In this document: piece by piece, positions 16,477-24,939 of the stretch
Layout: each line of letters opens with the position of its first letter
Numbering within the stretch: position 1 is the stretch's first letter
DNA from: Polyangiaceae bacterium
GTDB lineage: Bacteria; Myxococcota_A; Polyangia; Polyangiales; Polyangiaceae
Length of the DNA: 49,055 bases
Direction of reading: 5' to 3'
NCBI GenBank assembly: GCA_013361525.1
Contig: JABFXY010000129.1
Span: 1-49,055 of the forward strand
Position numbers and translations under genes: made by a program
Notes under the pieces: generated by a model
Told to the model about the DNA's origin: nothing
Seen by the model: only the letters and a program-made list of their open reading frames with translations
The model's database searches: none

Positions 16477-18117
16477 ATGACGAAGCGGTTCGACTTCATC
16501 GTCGTGGGAGGCGGATCGTCGGGCTGCATCGTCGCCTCCAAGCTCGCCGAACGTGGTCATTCGGTGCTCCTTCTCGAGGCGGGGGACCGCGCGGAGGAGA
16601 ACCCCGAGACGTTGCGCGCCGACGGTTACAAAGAAGCATTCATCAACGATCGGTTGATGCACGAGCGCTTCACGATCGAGCAGGCGGCCTGTGGTGGTCG
16701 AAGGCTGTTCGCTGGAACGGGTCGAGGCATCGGCGGCAGCGGCGCGATCAACGCGATGGTGTACACGCGCGGCGCGCGTGAGGACTTCGACGCGTGGGGC
16801 GAAGGTTGGCGCTGGGACGACGTCCGCCCCGATTTCGAAGAGCTCGAGTCGAAGCTTCGCCCGAACCGCCGTGAGGAGACGTCGTTCACGCGTGCGTGCA
16901 TTCAAAGCGCGGAAGAGCAAGGCCTGCGCGAGAAGGCCGACCTCAACGACGGCGATCTCACGAACGTGCTCGGCCACGAGTGGATGAACTATGAGGGCGA
17001 CAAGCGGCGCAACGCATACGTCGCGTTCATCCAAGACAGCCCGCCGCGTTCCCTCACGATCGAGACGGGCGCGCGTGCGACGTCGATCGGCCTCGAGGAC
17101 GCGGACGACGGCGCCCATCGCGCGGTTTCAATCAGCTACGAGAAGAACGGCGAGACGCAGACCGTATTCGCGAACAAGGAGATCGTCCTCGCCGCCGGCG
17201 CGCTGGCAACGCCGGCGCTTTTGCTCGCGAGCGGCATCGGACCCGCCTCGGAGCTACGGACGTTGGGTCGCCCATACCTCGTGAACATCCCCGGTGTCGG
17301 GCGAAACCTCCACGACCACCCGAACGTCACGCTCTTCTTCCTCGCGAATCACGCCATCGATTGCTCGTATCCGCAGCTCTACGGCTTCGGCCGGATGAAG
17401 CCGGGCAAAGGCCCGAGCGACTCGTGCTTCGTGTTCTATCCGGCGCGCTCGTCGTTCCGCGAAGGCCTGATGCGCATGCTCCCCGCGATGGTGTTGCCCG
17501 AGCGCACCTACTTCGAGGGTCGCGCCGTTCGCCTCATGCGCGGCGCGATCTCGACGGCCTTCAAAGCGGGCACCGTTCGGCGCTTCGTCGACAAGATGTG
17601 GGGCATCGTCGTGATTCTGGGCAAGCCGGTCAGCCGCGGTACGGTGCGGCTCGGGCCGATCAGCGGCGGCGACACGGCGCGCATCGACCCCGCGTATCTG
17701 TCGCACCCCGACGACCTCGAAACGATGGTGACCGGGGTTCGCCATGCACGAAAGATCGCCGCGAGCGCCGCCCTTCACGAGCTCGGAAGCCTCGAGGTCG
17801 TGCCTGGGACCTTCGGACGTGGCAAAGGTGAGACACGGACGTTGTCCGAGCTTCGCACCGACCGCACGGACATCGAGCGGTTCCTCCGGAAGAACCTGAT
17901 GACGACGTATCACTTCGCCGGCACGTGCAAGATGGGCGACGACAATCTCGCCGTCGTCGATCGCAACCTGCGCGTGCGTGGCATCCGCGGGCTGCGCGTC
18001 GCAGATGCCTCGGCCATCCCCGAGACGCCCGTCGCCGCGATGAACGCACCGAGCATGCTGGTCGGGCTGCGCGGCGCGAAGCACATCCTCGAAGACCACC
18101 CGTCACCGGATCGCTGA
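16477..18117 (+). CDS. GMC family FAD-dependent oxidoreductase
   Basis: The 546-residue flavoprotein of the glucose-methanol-choline family oxidises an alcohol. ATG 16477 is preferred to the adjacent GTG 16474 because AGGAGG at 16466-16471 is then 5 nt away. The N-terminal ADP-binding loop is VVGGGSSGCIVASKLAERG with LLLEAG. The FAD contact GTGRGIGGSGAINAMVYTRG follows, then signature 2 AAGALATPALLLASGIGP. The C-terminal TTYHFAGTCKMG holds the catalytic His, and DASAIPETPVAAMNAPSML closes the FAD site. There is no signal peptide, so it is probably cytoplasmic. The substrate is not predictable. The hydrolase gene starts one base after the stop, suggesting an operon. Confidence 0.93.
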   Translation: MTKRFDFIVVGGGSSGCIVASKLAERGHSVLLLEAGDRAEENPETLRADGYKEAFINDRLMHERFTIEQAACGGRRLFAGTGRGIGGSGAINAMVYTRGAREDFDAWGEGWRWDDVRPDFEELESKLRPNRREETSFTRACIQSAEEQGLREKADLNDGDLTNVLGHEWMNYEGDKRRNAYVAFIQDSPPRSLTIETGARATSIGLEDADDGAHRAVSISYEKNGETQTVFANKEIVLAAGALATPALLLASGIGPASELRTLGRPYLVNIPGVGRNLHDHPNVTLFFLANHAIDCSYPQLYGFGRMKPGKGPSDSCFVFYPARSSFREGLMRMLPAMVLPERTYFEGRAVRLMRGAISTAFKAGTVRRFVDKMWGIVVILGKPVSRGTVRLGPISGGDTARIDPAYLSHPDDLETMVTGVRHARKIAASAALHELGSLEVVPGTFGRGKGETRTLSELRTDRTDIERFLRKNLMTTYHFAGTCKMGDDNLAVVDRNLRVRGIRGLRVADASAIPETPVAAMNAPSMLVGLRGAKHILEDHPSPDR

Positions 18118-18118
18118 G

Positions 18119-18859
18119 ATGTTGCGCGTCGCAGTCATCGAGCTGCCGGCGCGCTTCGGGGACGTCGAAGCGGCGCTCGCGGACGTCGAAGCCACGCTCG
18201 AGCGAGGGCCCGCGAGCGACCTGGCGGTGTTGCCCGAGTGCTCGCTGACGGGCTACGTCGATGCAGTCGGCCATTGCGATCCCACTTCGTTCGCGGAGCC
18301 GATCGACGGGCCCACGATGACCAAGATCGCTGCGCTCGCGCGCACCTACGACACAGCGATCGGTGCGCCGCTCATCGAGCAAGCGGGCGACGCCGTCTAC
18401 AACGCCTACGTCGTCGTGGGGCGCGACGGCGCCGTCTTGCATCGATACCGGAAGCGCCACCCGTGGTTCCCCGAGCGTTGGGCGACACCGGGCGACGTTC
18501 CGCCGTCGTCGTTCGAGCTCGGTGGCGTCTCGATCGCCGTCGCGATTTGTTTCGACGTGCATTTCCTGGCGGACGAATCGGCGGACGTATTGTCGCGCAC
18601 CGATGCGCTTCTGTTTCCGAGCGCGTGGGTCGATCCCGATCGGGTCGATCTACGCGCCGAGATCTTCGACACGCTCGCCGCGAAATTCGGCATCTCGATC
18701 GTGAACGCGAACTGGGGCCCAGGGACGCCACTCGTTCGCGGTCAGGGAGCGAGCCGCGTGGTTCAGCACAGTGGCGAGATCGTCCAGCTGCCGATGGCGT
18801 TTGGTCCACAACGTGTCGACGTGACGCTTTCGCCGCGCCGGATCTCGCAGCCCCGATGA
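18119..18859 (+). CDS. carbon-nitrogen hydrolase (nitrilase superfamily)
   Basis: The 246-residue protein has the Glu-Lys-Cys triad of the superfamily. Glu is in LAVLPECSLTGYV (about residue 40), Lys in LHRYRKRHPW (about 110), and Cys in VAICFDVHFLADE (about 143). These enzymes hydrolyse amides or nitriles through a thioester. Family members range from omega-amidase to N-carbamoyl hydrolases; the loop DALLFPSAWVDPD does not settle which. It follows the GMC oxidoreductase by one base and ends 4 bases before the convergent PBP gene. Confidence 0.9.
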   Translation: MLRVAVIELPARFGDVEAALADVEATLERGPASDLAVLPECSLTGYVDAVGHCDPTSFAEPIDGPTMTKIAALARTYDTAIGAPLIEQAGDAVYNAYVVVGRDGAVLHRYRKRHPWFPERWATPGDVPPSSFELGGVSIAVAICFDVHFLADESADVLSRTDALLFPSAWVDPDRVDLRAEIFDTLAAKFGISIVNANWGPGTPLVRGQGASRVVQHSGEIVQLPMAFGPQRVDVTLSPRRISQPR

Positions 18860-18863
18860 CCTC

Positions 18864-21635
18864 TCAGCCCGGGTGATTGGATCCGTCCGGGCTCTCGGGA
18901 GGCGGGTCCTGCTTCGGCACTTCTTCGTGCGGTGGGGCGATGAGGCCGGGGCCGAGATTGCCGTCGTCGGTCGCGGGCGGTGACGCCTCACTCGGCTCTT
19001 GGCTCGCGTCGACCGGAGGCTCTTCGTCCTTCACCGTCTCGGTCGGCTCCGTCCCGGCAAGGAAGACTTCGCTGAGCGCGTCCTCTTGCTCCGGCTTCGC
19101 CAACAGGCCCGTCTTGGGATCGATGGTCGCGCGCGTGATCCCGGCCGGGACCGGGAAGTCCGTCGCCGGTTTGCCTTGGTGCGCCACGCGCATGAACGAC
19201 ACGAAGATCGGCAGCGATGTCACGCCGCCGGACTCGCCCGCGCCGAGCGGCGCGCCGTCGTCGAAGCCCGTCCACGCGACACACGCGACGTCCGTCGAAT
19301 AGCCTGCGAACCACGCGTCGCGCGCCTTGTTCGACGTGCCCGTCTTGCCTGCGATGGGACGCTTCAACACCTTCGCGCCGCGCCCCGTCCCGTCGGCGAC
19401 GACGCTCTTCATCATGTCGGTGACGACGTAGGCTTCGGCGTCGGTGAGCACGCGCTTCGACTCGGGACGCGGGATCGGAACCTCGCGGCCATCCGGGCCG
19501 ACGATCTTCACGACGATGTGTGCCTGCTCGTAGACGCCTCCCGCTGCGAGCGATGCATACGCGTTCGCCAGCTCGCGCGGCTTCACCTCGTAGGCGCCGA
19601 GGGCGATGGACTCACCGGTGAACTTCGTCTCGTTGGACCGAACCTCGGCGAGCGGCGTCGTTTCGATGCCGAGATCCCGCGCGAGCTGCGCGACGGGATC
19701 GGCGCCGACCTGCTTCACGAGCCACGCCGCGGAGACGTTCACGCTCTGCGCGAGGCCGACACGCGCGCGCTTCGGCTCGCCGGCGCTGTTCGGGTCGTAG
19801 TTCTTCGGCTTGTATTTGTCGTCCTTGAGGACGTTCGGATCGGTCGGAAGCAGCGTCGCCGGCGTCATCTTCCGATCGTGAATCGCGACCGCGTACGTGA
19901 ATGGTTTGAACGAGGAGCCCGGTTGGCGTTGCGCTTGTGTCGCGCGATCGAAGCCGGCGCGAGCTCCCTCGTAGCTGCCGGCGAGCGCGAGGATCTCGCG
20001 CGTGCGCACGTCGATGGCGACGATCGCCGCCTGCGGGCCGAGCTCGAGCTTGAACGACGGCAGCGCGCCCTCCTCCTTCGGCTTGCCCTGCACCGGCGCG
20101 AAGCTCACCCGTACCGGCGTGCCCGGCTCCGCGAACTTGCTCGCAGGTAGCTTCGTCGGGTTGTAGCGCTCGGTGTTCGAGAGGCTCACGCGCCCGCGCA
20201 CCGTACCGACGCGTACGAACAGCTCGTTCTTCGCGTCGTCGCCGCCGGTCACCTCCGCCATGAACACCTTCGCGGTGTCGTCCTTGGTCGGATCCCCTTC
20301 GTAGAGGAGCGGCATCTTCTTCGGCTTCTTCAGCGGCGCGGTGATCTTCTGCCGCTTGTCGTACGCATCGAGCCCGTCGCGAAGCGCCTTGCGGGCTTCG
20401 GCTTGAAGCTTCGGATCGATCGAGGTCGTCACCACGTACCCGCCGCGAAGCGCTTGCTCGCCGAGCGTGTCACGCAACACGCGGCGTACCTCCGCGAGCG
20501 CTTCGGGCGCGAGCTCCGACGTCTGCTCCGGCTCCGGCGCGAGCACCACGGGCTCGTCCTTCGCTTCGTCCGCGAGCTCCTCTTTGACGAAGCCCTTCTC
20601 CACCATCTGCTTGAGCACGTAGACGCGGCGCCCGGTCGCGGCGTCGAGGTGCTCGCGAGGCGAATAGCGTGACGGGCCCTTCGGCACACCCGCGAGGACA
20701 GCCGCTTCGCCCAGCGTGAGGTCGTGCACGCCCTTGCCGAAGTAGTAGCGCGAGGCCTCTTCGACGCCGTAACGGCCGTGGCCGAAGTAGATGTGGTTCA
20801 AATAGAGCTCGAGGATCTCGTCCTTCGACAGCTCTTGCTCGATCTTCCGAGCGAGGATGACTTCCTTGATCTTGCGCTCGTAGGTCCGTTCCTGCGTGAG
20901 AAGGACGTTCTTCACCACCTGCTGCGTGATGGTGCTCGCGCCTTGTCGCGAGCCGTGCGACCGCAAGTTCACCCAGATCGCGCGCAACATGCCCGGATAG
21001 TCGAGGCCGGGGTGCTCGTAGAACGAGGCATCCTCCGCCGCGAGGAACGCGAGCTTCACGTGCGAGGGGATCGTGTCGAGCGGGACGACCGTGCGACGTT
21101 CGACGAACTCCTCGCCGAGGAGCGTGCCGTCGCGCGCGAGGATGCGCGTCGTCTGCGGCGGTGTGTAGTGCTTCAGCTCGGAGGTCGCCGGCAGCCCCTC
21201 GCTGTAGTGGCGAATCAACAGCGCCACCGCGATCATCGCGAGGCCGCTCAACAGGAGCAGGGTGACGAGGACGCGCCTCGCCCATTTGAGCGTTCGTCGC
21301 ACGAGCCTGCGCCGTTCTGCGCTCGCGTTGGAGGAACGACCATCCGGTGGAGCATCCCCCGAGGCCGCCGCCGCTGCGTTCTTCGGAGGTTTCGACTCTG
21401 CCGCGCGCTTCGGCTGCGGGCTAGAAAACGACACGCCTTTCGAACGCGCCTCGACATTGATCGGTTCCCGCGCGGGTCGTTCGGCCGGCTGCGAAGGAGA
21501 TCGGCGAGGAACGAAGAGCTCGGTCGGTGCTTCTTCGAGCTTCGATGCGGGCGCGGCCACGGGCCCGGGGTCGCGGATGGTCGGATCTTCGTCCGAAACC
21601 GCACGAGGAGGCGGCGCTTCGTCGTCGTTCTTCAC
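18864..21635 (-). CDS. class A penicillin-binding protein (PBP1A family)
   Basis: This bifunctional enzyme polymerises and cross-links peptidoglycan. The start GTG 21635 overlaps the upstream kinase stop (GTGA), giving 923 residues. An Arg/Pro-rich cytoplasmic segment of about 115 residues precedes one membrane helix (LVTLLLLSGLAMIAVALLI, about 121-140). The GT51 domain carries FLAAEDASFYEHPG, GASTITQQVVKN, RKIKEVILARKIEQ and HIYFGHGRYGVE. The transpeptidase domain carries PGSSFKP (SxxK serine), SVN and KTGTSNKARDAWF. The long Pro/Glu/Asp tail is low complexity. Length, motifs and order are all consistent with an active enzyme. The long N-terminal cytoplasmic region, next to a kinase gene, is a plausible phosphorylation target. 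Confidence 0.95.
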   Translation of the reverse strand: MKNDDEAPPPRAVSDEDPTIRDPGPVAAPASKLEEAPTELFVPRRSPSQPAERPAREPINVEARSKGVSFSSPQPKRAAESKPPKNAAAAASGDAPPDGRSSNASAERRRLVRRTLKWARRVLVTLLLLSGLAMIAVALLIRHYSEGLPATSELKHYTPPQTTRILARDGTLLGEEFVERRTVVPLDTIPSHVKLAFLAAEDASFYEHPGLDYPGMLRAIWVNLRSHGSRQGASTITQQVVKNVLLTQERTYERKIKEVILARKIEQELSKDEILELYLNHIYFGHGRYGVEEASRYYFGKGVHDLTLGEAAVLAGVPKGPSRYSPREHLDAATGRRVYVLKQMVEKGFVKEELADEAKDEPVVLAPEPEQTSELAPEALAEVRRVLRDTLGEQALRGGYVVTTSIDPKLQAEARKALRDGLDAYDKRQKITAPLKKPKKMPLLYEGDPTKDDTAKVFMAEVTGGDDAKNELFVRVGTVRGRVSLSNTERYNPTKLPASKFAEPGTPVRVSFAPVQGKPKEEGALPSFKLELGPQAAIVAIDVRTREILALAGSYEGARAGFDRATQAQRQPGSSFKPFTYAVAIHDRKMTPATLLPTDPNVLKDDKYKPKNYDPNSAGEPKRARVGLAQSVNVSAAWLVKQVGADPVAQLARDLGIETTPLAEVRSNETKFTGESIALGAYEVKPRELANAYASLAAGGVYEQAHIVVKIVGPDGREVPIPRPESKRVLTDAEAYVVTDMMKSVVADGTGRGAKVLKRPIAGKTGTSNKARDAWFAGYSTDVACVAWTGFDDGAPLGAGESGGVTSLPIFVSFMRVAHQGKPATDFPVPAGITRATIDPKTGLLAKPEQEDALSEVFLAGTEPTETVKDEEPPVDASQEPSEASPPATDDGNLGPGLIAPPHEEVPKQDPPPESPDGSNHPG

Positions 21636-23008
21636 TGCGTCAGTAGGATGACACCTGCCGTGATACCTACGCCAAGGAGCAGGCACGCAATTGCGACGAT
21701 CACGAGCGTGACGATCTTCACGCCCTTCTTCGGGACCACCGTCGCAGAGCTGGACGCCGGTCCGCCGTAACGTGAGCCCGAGCCGGGAACGACGCTCGGA
21801 GGCAGCGGGTTCGCGATCGGCGCGTTGGGGTGCATCTTGATGGTCCGCGAGTTGTCGATCGACGGCGCGATGCCTGCGTTCGACCGAGCCGGCTGCGGGA
21901 TGACGATCGGCGTCGCGCCGGCCATCGCGCCCATCGGCGCGCTGCCCATCGGTGGCCGCTGCGGCATCGGCTGCTGCTGCGCGGCTGCTCCCGCGAGCTG
22001 GGCCCCTCCGACGTGCGCCCCTGCCACGTGAGATTGCGCGGCCATGCCTGCGCGAAGCTGAGGCCCGTTGTCGACCTGCGTCGGCTCGACCGGGCGAGGT
22101 AGCACGTTGCTCATTCTCGCCCCTGGCGCGAACGACCGCAGCGCCTCGGCGAAATCGAGCGCCGACGCATAGCGATCGTCGGGCTTCTTCATCAGCGCCT
22201 TCATCACGACGTCCGAAAGGCCCGGCGGAAACTTCTTCCCGGGGACGCGCTCGTCGAGCGGGATCGGCTGCTTCGTGACGTGAAGCTGGATGTATTCCAT
22301 CGGCGTCTTCGCGTCGTACGGGAGCTTGCCGGTGAGGACCTCGTAGAGGATCGTGGCGAGCGAGTAGATGTCGCTGCGCGGGTCGAGCTTTTTGCCCTGC
22401 GCTTGCTCGGGCGACATGAACTCGGGCGTGCCGAAGACCATGCCCTCTTGCGTGAGCATGATGCTGCCCGGTCGGAGCTCGCGCTCGGTGACCTTCGCGA
22501 GACCGAAATCGAGCACCTTCGCGAAGTCTTTCAGCCCGCCGTTCGTCGAGAGGAAGATGTTCTCGGGCTTCAGGTCGCGGTGGATGATCCCCTGCGTGTG
22601 CGCCTCTTGAAGAGCGCCGCAGACCTGGATCAAAACGGGGATGGCGCGATCGACGGGGAGTGGACCTTCGCGGCGCACGACCTGATTCAGGTTCTTGCCC
22701 TCGAGGTACTCCATCACGATGTACAGCGACCCGTCCTCGAGCTCACCGTAGAGGAACACCTTCACGGTGTTCGGGTGGGTGAGATGGCTCATCGCGCGCG
22801 CTTCGCGGCGGAACCGCGAGGCGAGGTCTTTGCGGTTCGTCAGCTTCGGATGAAGGATCTTCACCGCGACCTGCCGATTCATCGCCGGCTGCGAAGCGCG
22901 GTAGACCGCACCCATCCCGCCCGAGCCGATCTTCTGCTCGATGAGGAACTGACCGTTCAAGATCGAGCGGCCAATGTTCTGGTCGGGCTGCTTCTGAGCG
23001 GTCGACAT
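21632..23008 (-). CDS. membrane-anchored Ser/Thr protein kinase (PknB-like)
   Basis: The 458-residue protein starts at ATG 23008. The kinase domain (about 20-290) has the glycine loop IGSGGMGAVYRA, VAVKIL lysine, HRDLKPEN catalytic loop, LDFGLAK and GTPEFMSPEQA. All catalytic residues are present, so it should be active. A Pro/Ala/Gly/Gln linker of about 130 residues leads to a single membrane helix (VTLVIVAIACLLLGVGITAGVILL) with only two residues beyond it, so there is no periplasmic sensor domain. It is translationally coupled to the penicillin-binding protein, which suggests a role in cell-wall control. Substrates are unknown. Confidence 0.94.
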   Translation of the reverse strand: MSTAQKQPDQNIGRSILNGQFLIEQKIGSGGMGAVYRASQPAMNRQVAVKILHPKLTNRKDLASRFRREARAMSHLTHPNTVKVFLYGELEDGSLYIVMEYLEGKNLNQVVRREGPLPVDRAIPVLIQVCGALQEAHTQGIIHRDLKPENIFLSTNGGLKDFAKVLDFGLAKVTERELRPGSIMLTQEGMVFGTPEFMSPEQAQGKKLDPRSDIYSLATILYEVLTGKLPYDAKTPMEYIQLHVTKQPIPLDERVPGKKFPPGLSDVVMKALMKKPDDRYASALDFAEALRSFAPGARMSNVLPRPVEPTQVDNGPQLRAGMAAQSHVAGAHVGGAQLAGAAAQQQPMPQRPPMGSAPMGAMAGATPIVIPQPARSNAGIAPSIDNSRTIKMHPNAPIANPLPPSVVPGSGSRYGGPASSSATVVPKKGVKIVTLVIVAIACLLLGVGITAGVILLTQ

Positions 23009-23160
23009 TGGCGTTTTTTACGTGTCCGCGCAGGGCAGCGGGTCGCGCCCGGCGTGCCCATGAGCCAAGGTCGAAGGCTACCTGAGCGCGAGGCCTTTCG
23101 CGCACTTTTTCTCGCGCGCGCGCACGACGGCGTTGGGCGCAGCGTCTATAACCTAACCCC

Positions 23161-23946
23161 GTGCAAAGCCCGCCTGTTCCCCTCGAAAGCTCGGTCCTTC
23201 TAGGGCATGGGTTTCGCCACGGATTTTTCACCCGGCAGGGCGGGGTGAGCGAAGGCGCATACGCCACCCTGAACACGTCGGCCGGAGCCGGGGACGATCC
23301 TGACGTCGTGCGGCAAAACGTGGCCCTCATCGAGCGGGCGCTCGATGTCTCTCCGGAGCGGCTCTTCTACGGCAGCCAAGTTCACGGCGTCGACGTCGCG
23401 ATCGTGCGCACCGGCGACACACGGGACGACGTGCTCGTGCGCAAGGTCGATGCGGTCGCCACGTCCCTCGAGGGCACGGGGTGTGGGGTGCGGAGCGCCG
23501 ATTGCGGCACCGTCCTCGTCGGCGATCGCCGCTCCGGAGCGGTCGCCGCGATTCACGCGGGCTGGCGCGGAACCGTGCTCGGTGTCGTCGCGGCCGGCGT
23601 TCGGGCGCTGCGAGCGTCTCTCGACCAGGAGCCCGAGCTCGTCGCCGCAGTCGGGCCGCACATCGAACGATGTTGTTTCGAGGTCGGAGACGACGTCGCG
23701 GCCGAGCTCGCGGCGTGTTCCACCGCCGGCGAACGTGCCGTCGATCGCTCCCGATCCAAGCCGCACGTCGACCTTCGCATCGTCCTCGAAACCCAGCTGC
23801 GCGATCTCGGCTTCGACGCAGCGGCCATCGACCACGTTCGCGGGTGCACCGTTTGCGACGCGGACCGGTTCTTCTCTTATCGGCGCGACGGCGCGCGGTC
23901 GGGCAGACTGATGGCGGCGATCGTCACGTCCGTCCGCTCGCGATGA
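23161..23946 (+). CDS. pgeF: laccase-domain purine nucleoside phosphorylase-like protein (PgeF/YfiH)
   Basis: The 261-residue protein starts with GTG 23161. Family blocks are GFFTRQGGVSEGAYATLN, GSQVHGVDV, SADCGTVLV, AAIHAGWRGTVLGV and GPHIERCCFEVGDDV. The His of HGVD, the Cys of ADCG and the His of HAGW form the zinc/copper site of the YfiH fold. The family has purine nucleoside phosphorylase/adenosine deaminase activity and is linked to removal of aberrant peptidoglycan precursors. Its position next to the kinase/PBP pair (divergent) fits the wall link. The 3' end overlaps the opposite-strand ATPase-like gene by 23 bases. Confidence 0.9.
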   Translation: MQSPPVPLESSVLLGHGFRHGFFTRQGGVSEGAYATLNTSAGAGDDPDVVRQNVALIERALDVSPERLFYGSQVHGVDVAIVRTGDTRDDVLVRKVDAVATSLEGTGCGVRSADCGTVLVGDRRSGAVAAIHAGWRGTVLGVVAAGVRALRASLDQEPELVAAVGPHIERCCFEVGDDVAAELAACSTAGERAVDRSRSKPHVDLRIVLETQLRDLGFDAAAIDHVRGCTVCDADRFFSYRRDGARSGRLMAAIVTSVRSR

Positions 23947-24382
23947 CCACGAGTCGATCGTCCTCGACCTCGATGCGGACTTCCATGCTCGCCTCGTGAC
24001 GGACGCGCGCGAGCCCGAGCTGCGCTTGCACCTTCCCCATCGCGGCGGAGCGGATCAAATCCGAGAGGCCATGACCGCTCGCTTGTAGGCGCCGCAGTCG
24101 CTCCAAGTGCGCGTTCAAGAGCGCGATACGCGAGGGCAGGGCGGTATTGGCGACGCGCACGACGACCACACCCGTCTCGAGGTCGTAAGCGAGCTGATAC
24201 TCGATGTCGGAGCGCAACGACCCGAATCGAATCGCGTTGTCGACGAGCTCGTGCGTCGTGAGCCCGACCCGCTGTGCCACGGCAGGGCTGAACTGGGCGT
24301 TCGACACGGCCTCCGAAAGCTCGCGCAAGGCGTCGACGACGTTGGGATGCGCCGCCGTGGACACCGAGATGAGCGTGCGCAT
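23924..24382 (-). CDS. GHKL (HATPase)-like regulatory protein
   Basis: The 152-residue protein contains TTHELVDNAIRFGSLRSDIEY, which is the N-box (E-L-x-x-N-A) of the histidine-kinase-like ATPase fold, and ASGHGLSDLIR, a plausible G-box. There is no dimerisation domain or His phosphoacceptor, so it resembles stand-alone anti-sigma-factor kinases (SpoIIAB/RsbW type). It is divergent from a STAS-like gene 57 bases away. The C-terminal EVRIEVEDDRLVVIASGRT is a neat edge strand. Function as a partner-switch kinase is inference. Confidence 0.7.
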   Translation of the reverse strand: MRTLISVSTAAHPNVVDALRELSEAVSNAQFSPAVAQRVGLTTHELVDNAIRFGSLRSDIEYQLAYDLETGVVVVRVANTALPSRIALLNAHLERLRRLQASGHGLSDLIRSAAMGKVQAQLGLARVRHEASMEVRIEVEDDRLVVIASGRT

Positions 24383-24439
24383 CGAGCCTCTGTTTTCAGC
24401 CTTTCGCGAGCACGAGGGTTGATGCCAGACTGACTGGCG

Positions 24440-24862
24440 ATGCCGAGCAGCCTGTCCAGCTTATCGCCACTTCGCATCGATGGCGTAGAGATCGAGGTTG
24501 CGGAGAAGCCCACCGATGGTGACGGCGGCGGAGCCACGGCGCGCGCGGCGATCGTGATGCGCGGGCGGATGACCTCGCGAAACCCGGACGCCAGCATCCA
24601 ACCCTTCTTGAAGAAGGTCCATGAGGCGCTTTGCGCCGACAAGATCGATCGCGTCGAGGTCGACGTGACGGACCTCGGCTTCGTCAACTCCTCTGCCATT
24701 CGCCTGTTCGTGGATTGGGCGATGTGGGTGAAAGGCGAAGGAGACGCGCCCCACTACAAGCTCGTATTTCGCACCAAAGAGGGCATCGCTTGGCAGCGCC
24801 TCACGTTGACGGCGCTCACGGGCATCGCCCCGACCTGTGTCGAGGTGCAGCCGGTCGGCTGA
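24440..24862 (+). CDS. STAS-like (anti-anti-sigma type) protein
   Basis: The 140-residue protein from ATG 24440 has KIDRVEVDVTDLGFVNSSAI followed by RLFVDWAMWV, matching the STAS core (lDlsgv.fidSsgl..l). The regulatory Ser position is in NSSA rather than DSSG. The N-terminal strand-rich half (RAAIVMRGRMTS) also fits a STAS fold. Divergent pairing with the GHKL-type gene suggests a partner-switching couple. No sigma factor lies nearby. A bidirectional terminator follows. Confidence 0.68.
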   Translation: MPSSLSSLSPLRIDGVEIEVAEKPTDGDGGGATARAAIVMRGRMTSRNPDASIQPFLKKVHEALCADKIDRVEVDVTDLGFVNSSAIRLFVDWAMWVKGEGDAPHYKLVFRTKEGIAWQRLTLTALTGIAPTCVEVQPVG

Positions 24863-24871
24863 AATGACACA

Positions 24872-24911
24872 CGACCCGCGCTCGACCTCTGCGAGGCCAG
24901 GGCGCGGGTCG
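24872..24911. terminator. bidirectional terminator between convergent genes
   Basis: CGACCCGCGC and GCGCGGGTCG form a perfect 10-bp stem, with an inner CCTC/GAGG hairpin at 24886-24896. It lies between the convergent STAS-like and TerB/DUF697 genes. Confidence 0.75.
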
Positions 24912-24939
24912 CGTCGTTGCGAGCCGGAAACGCGGCGGA

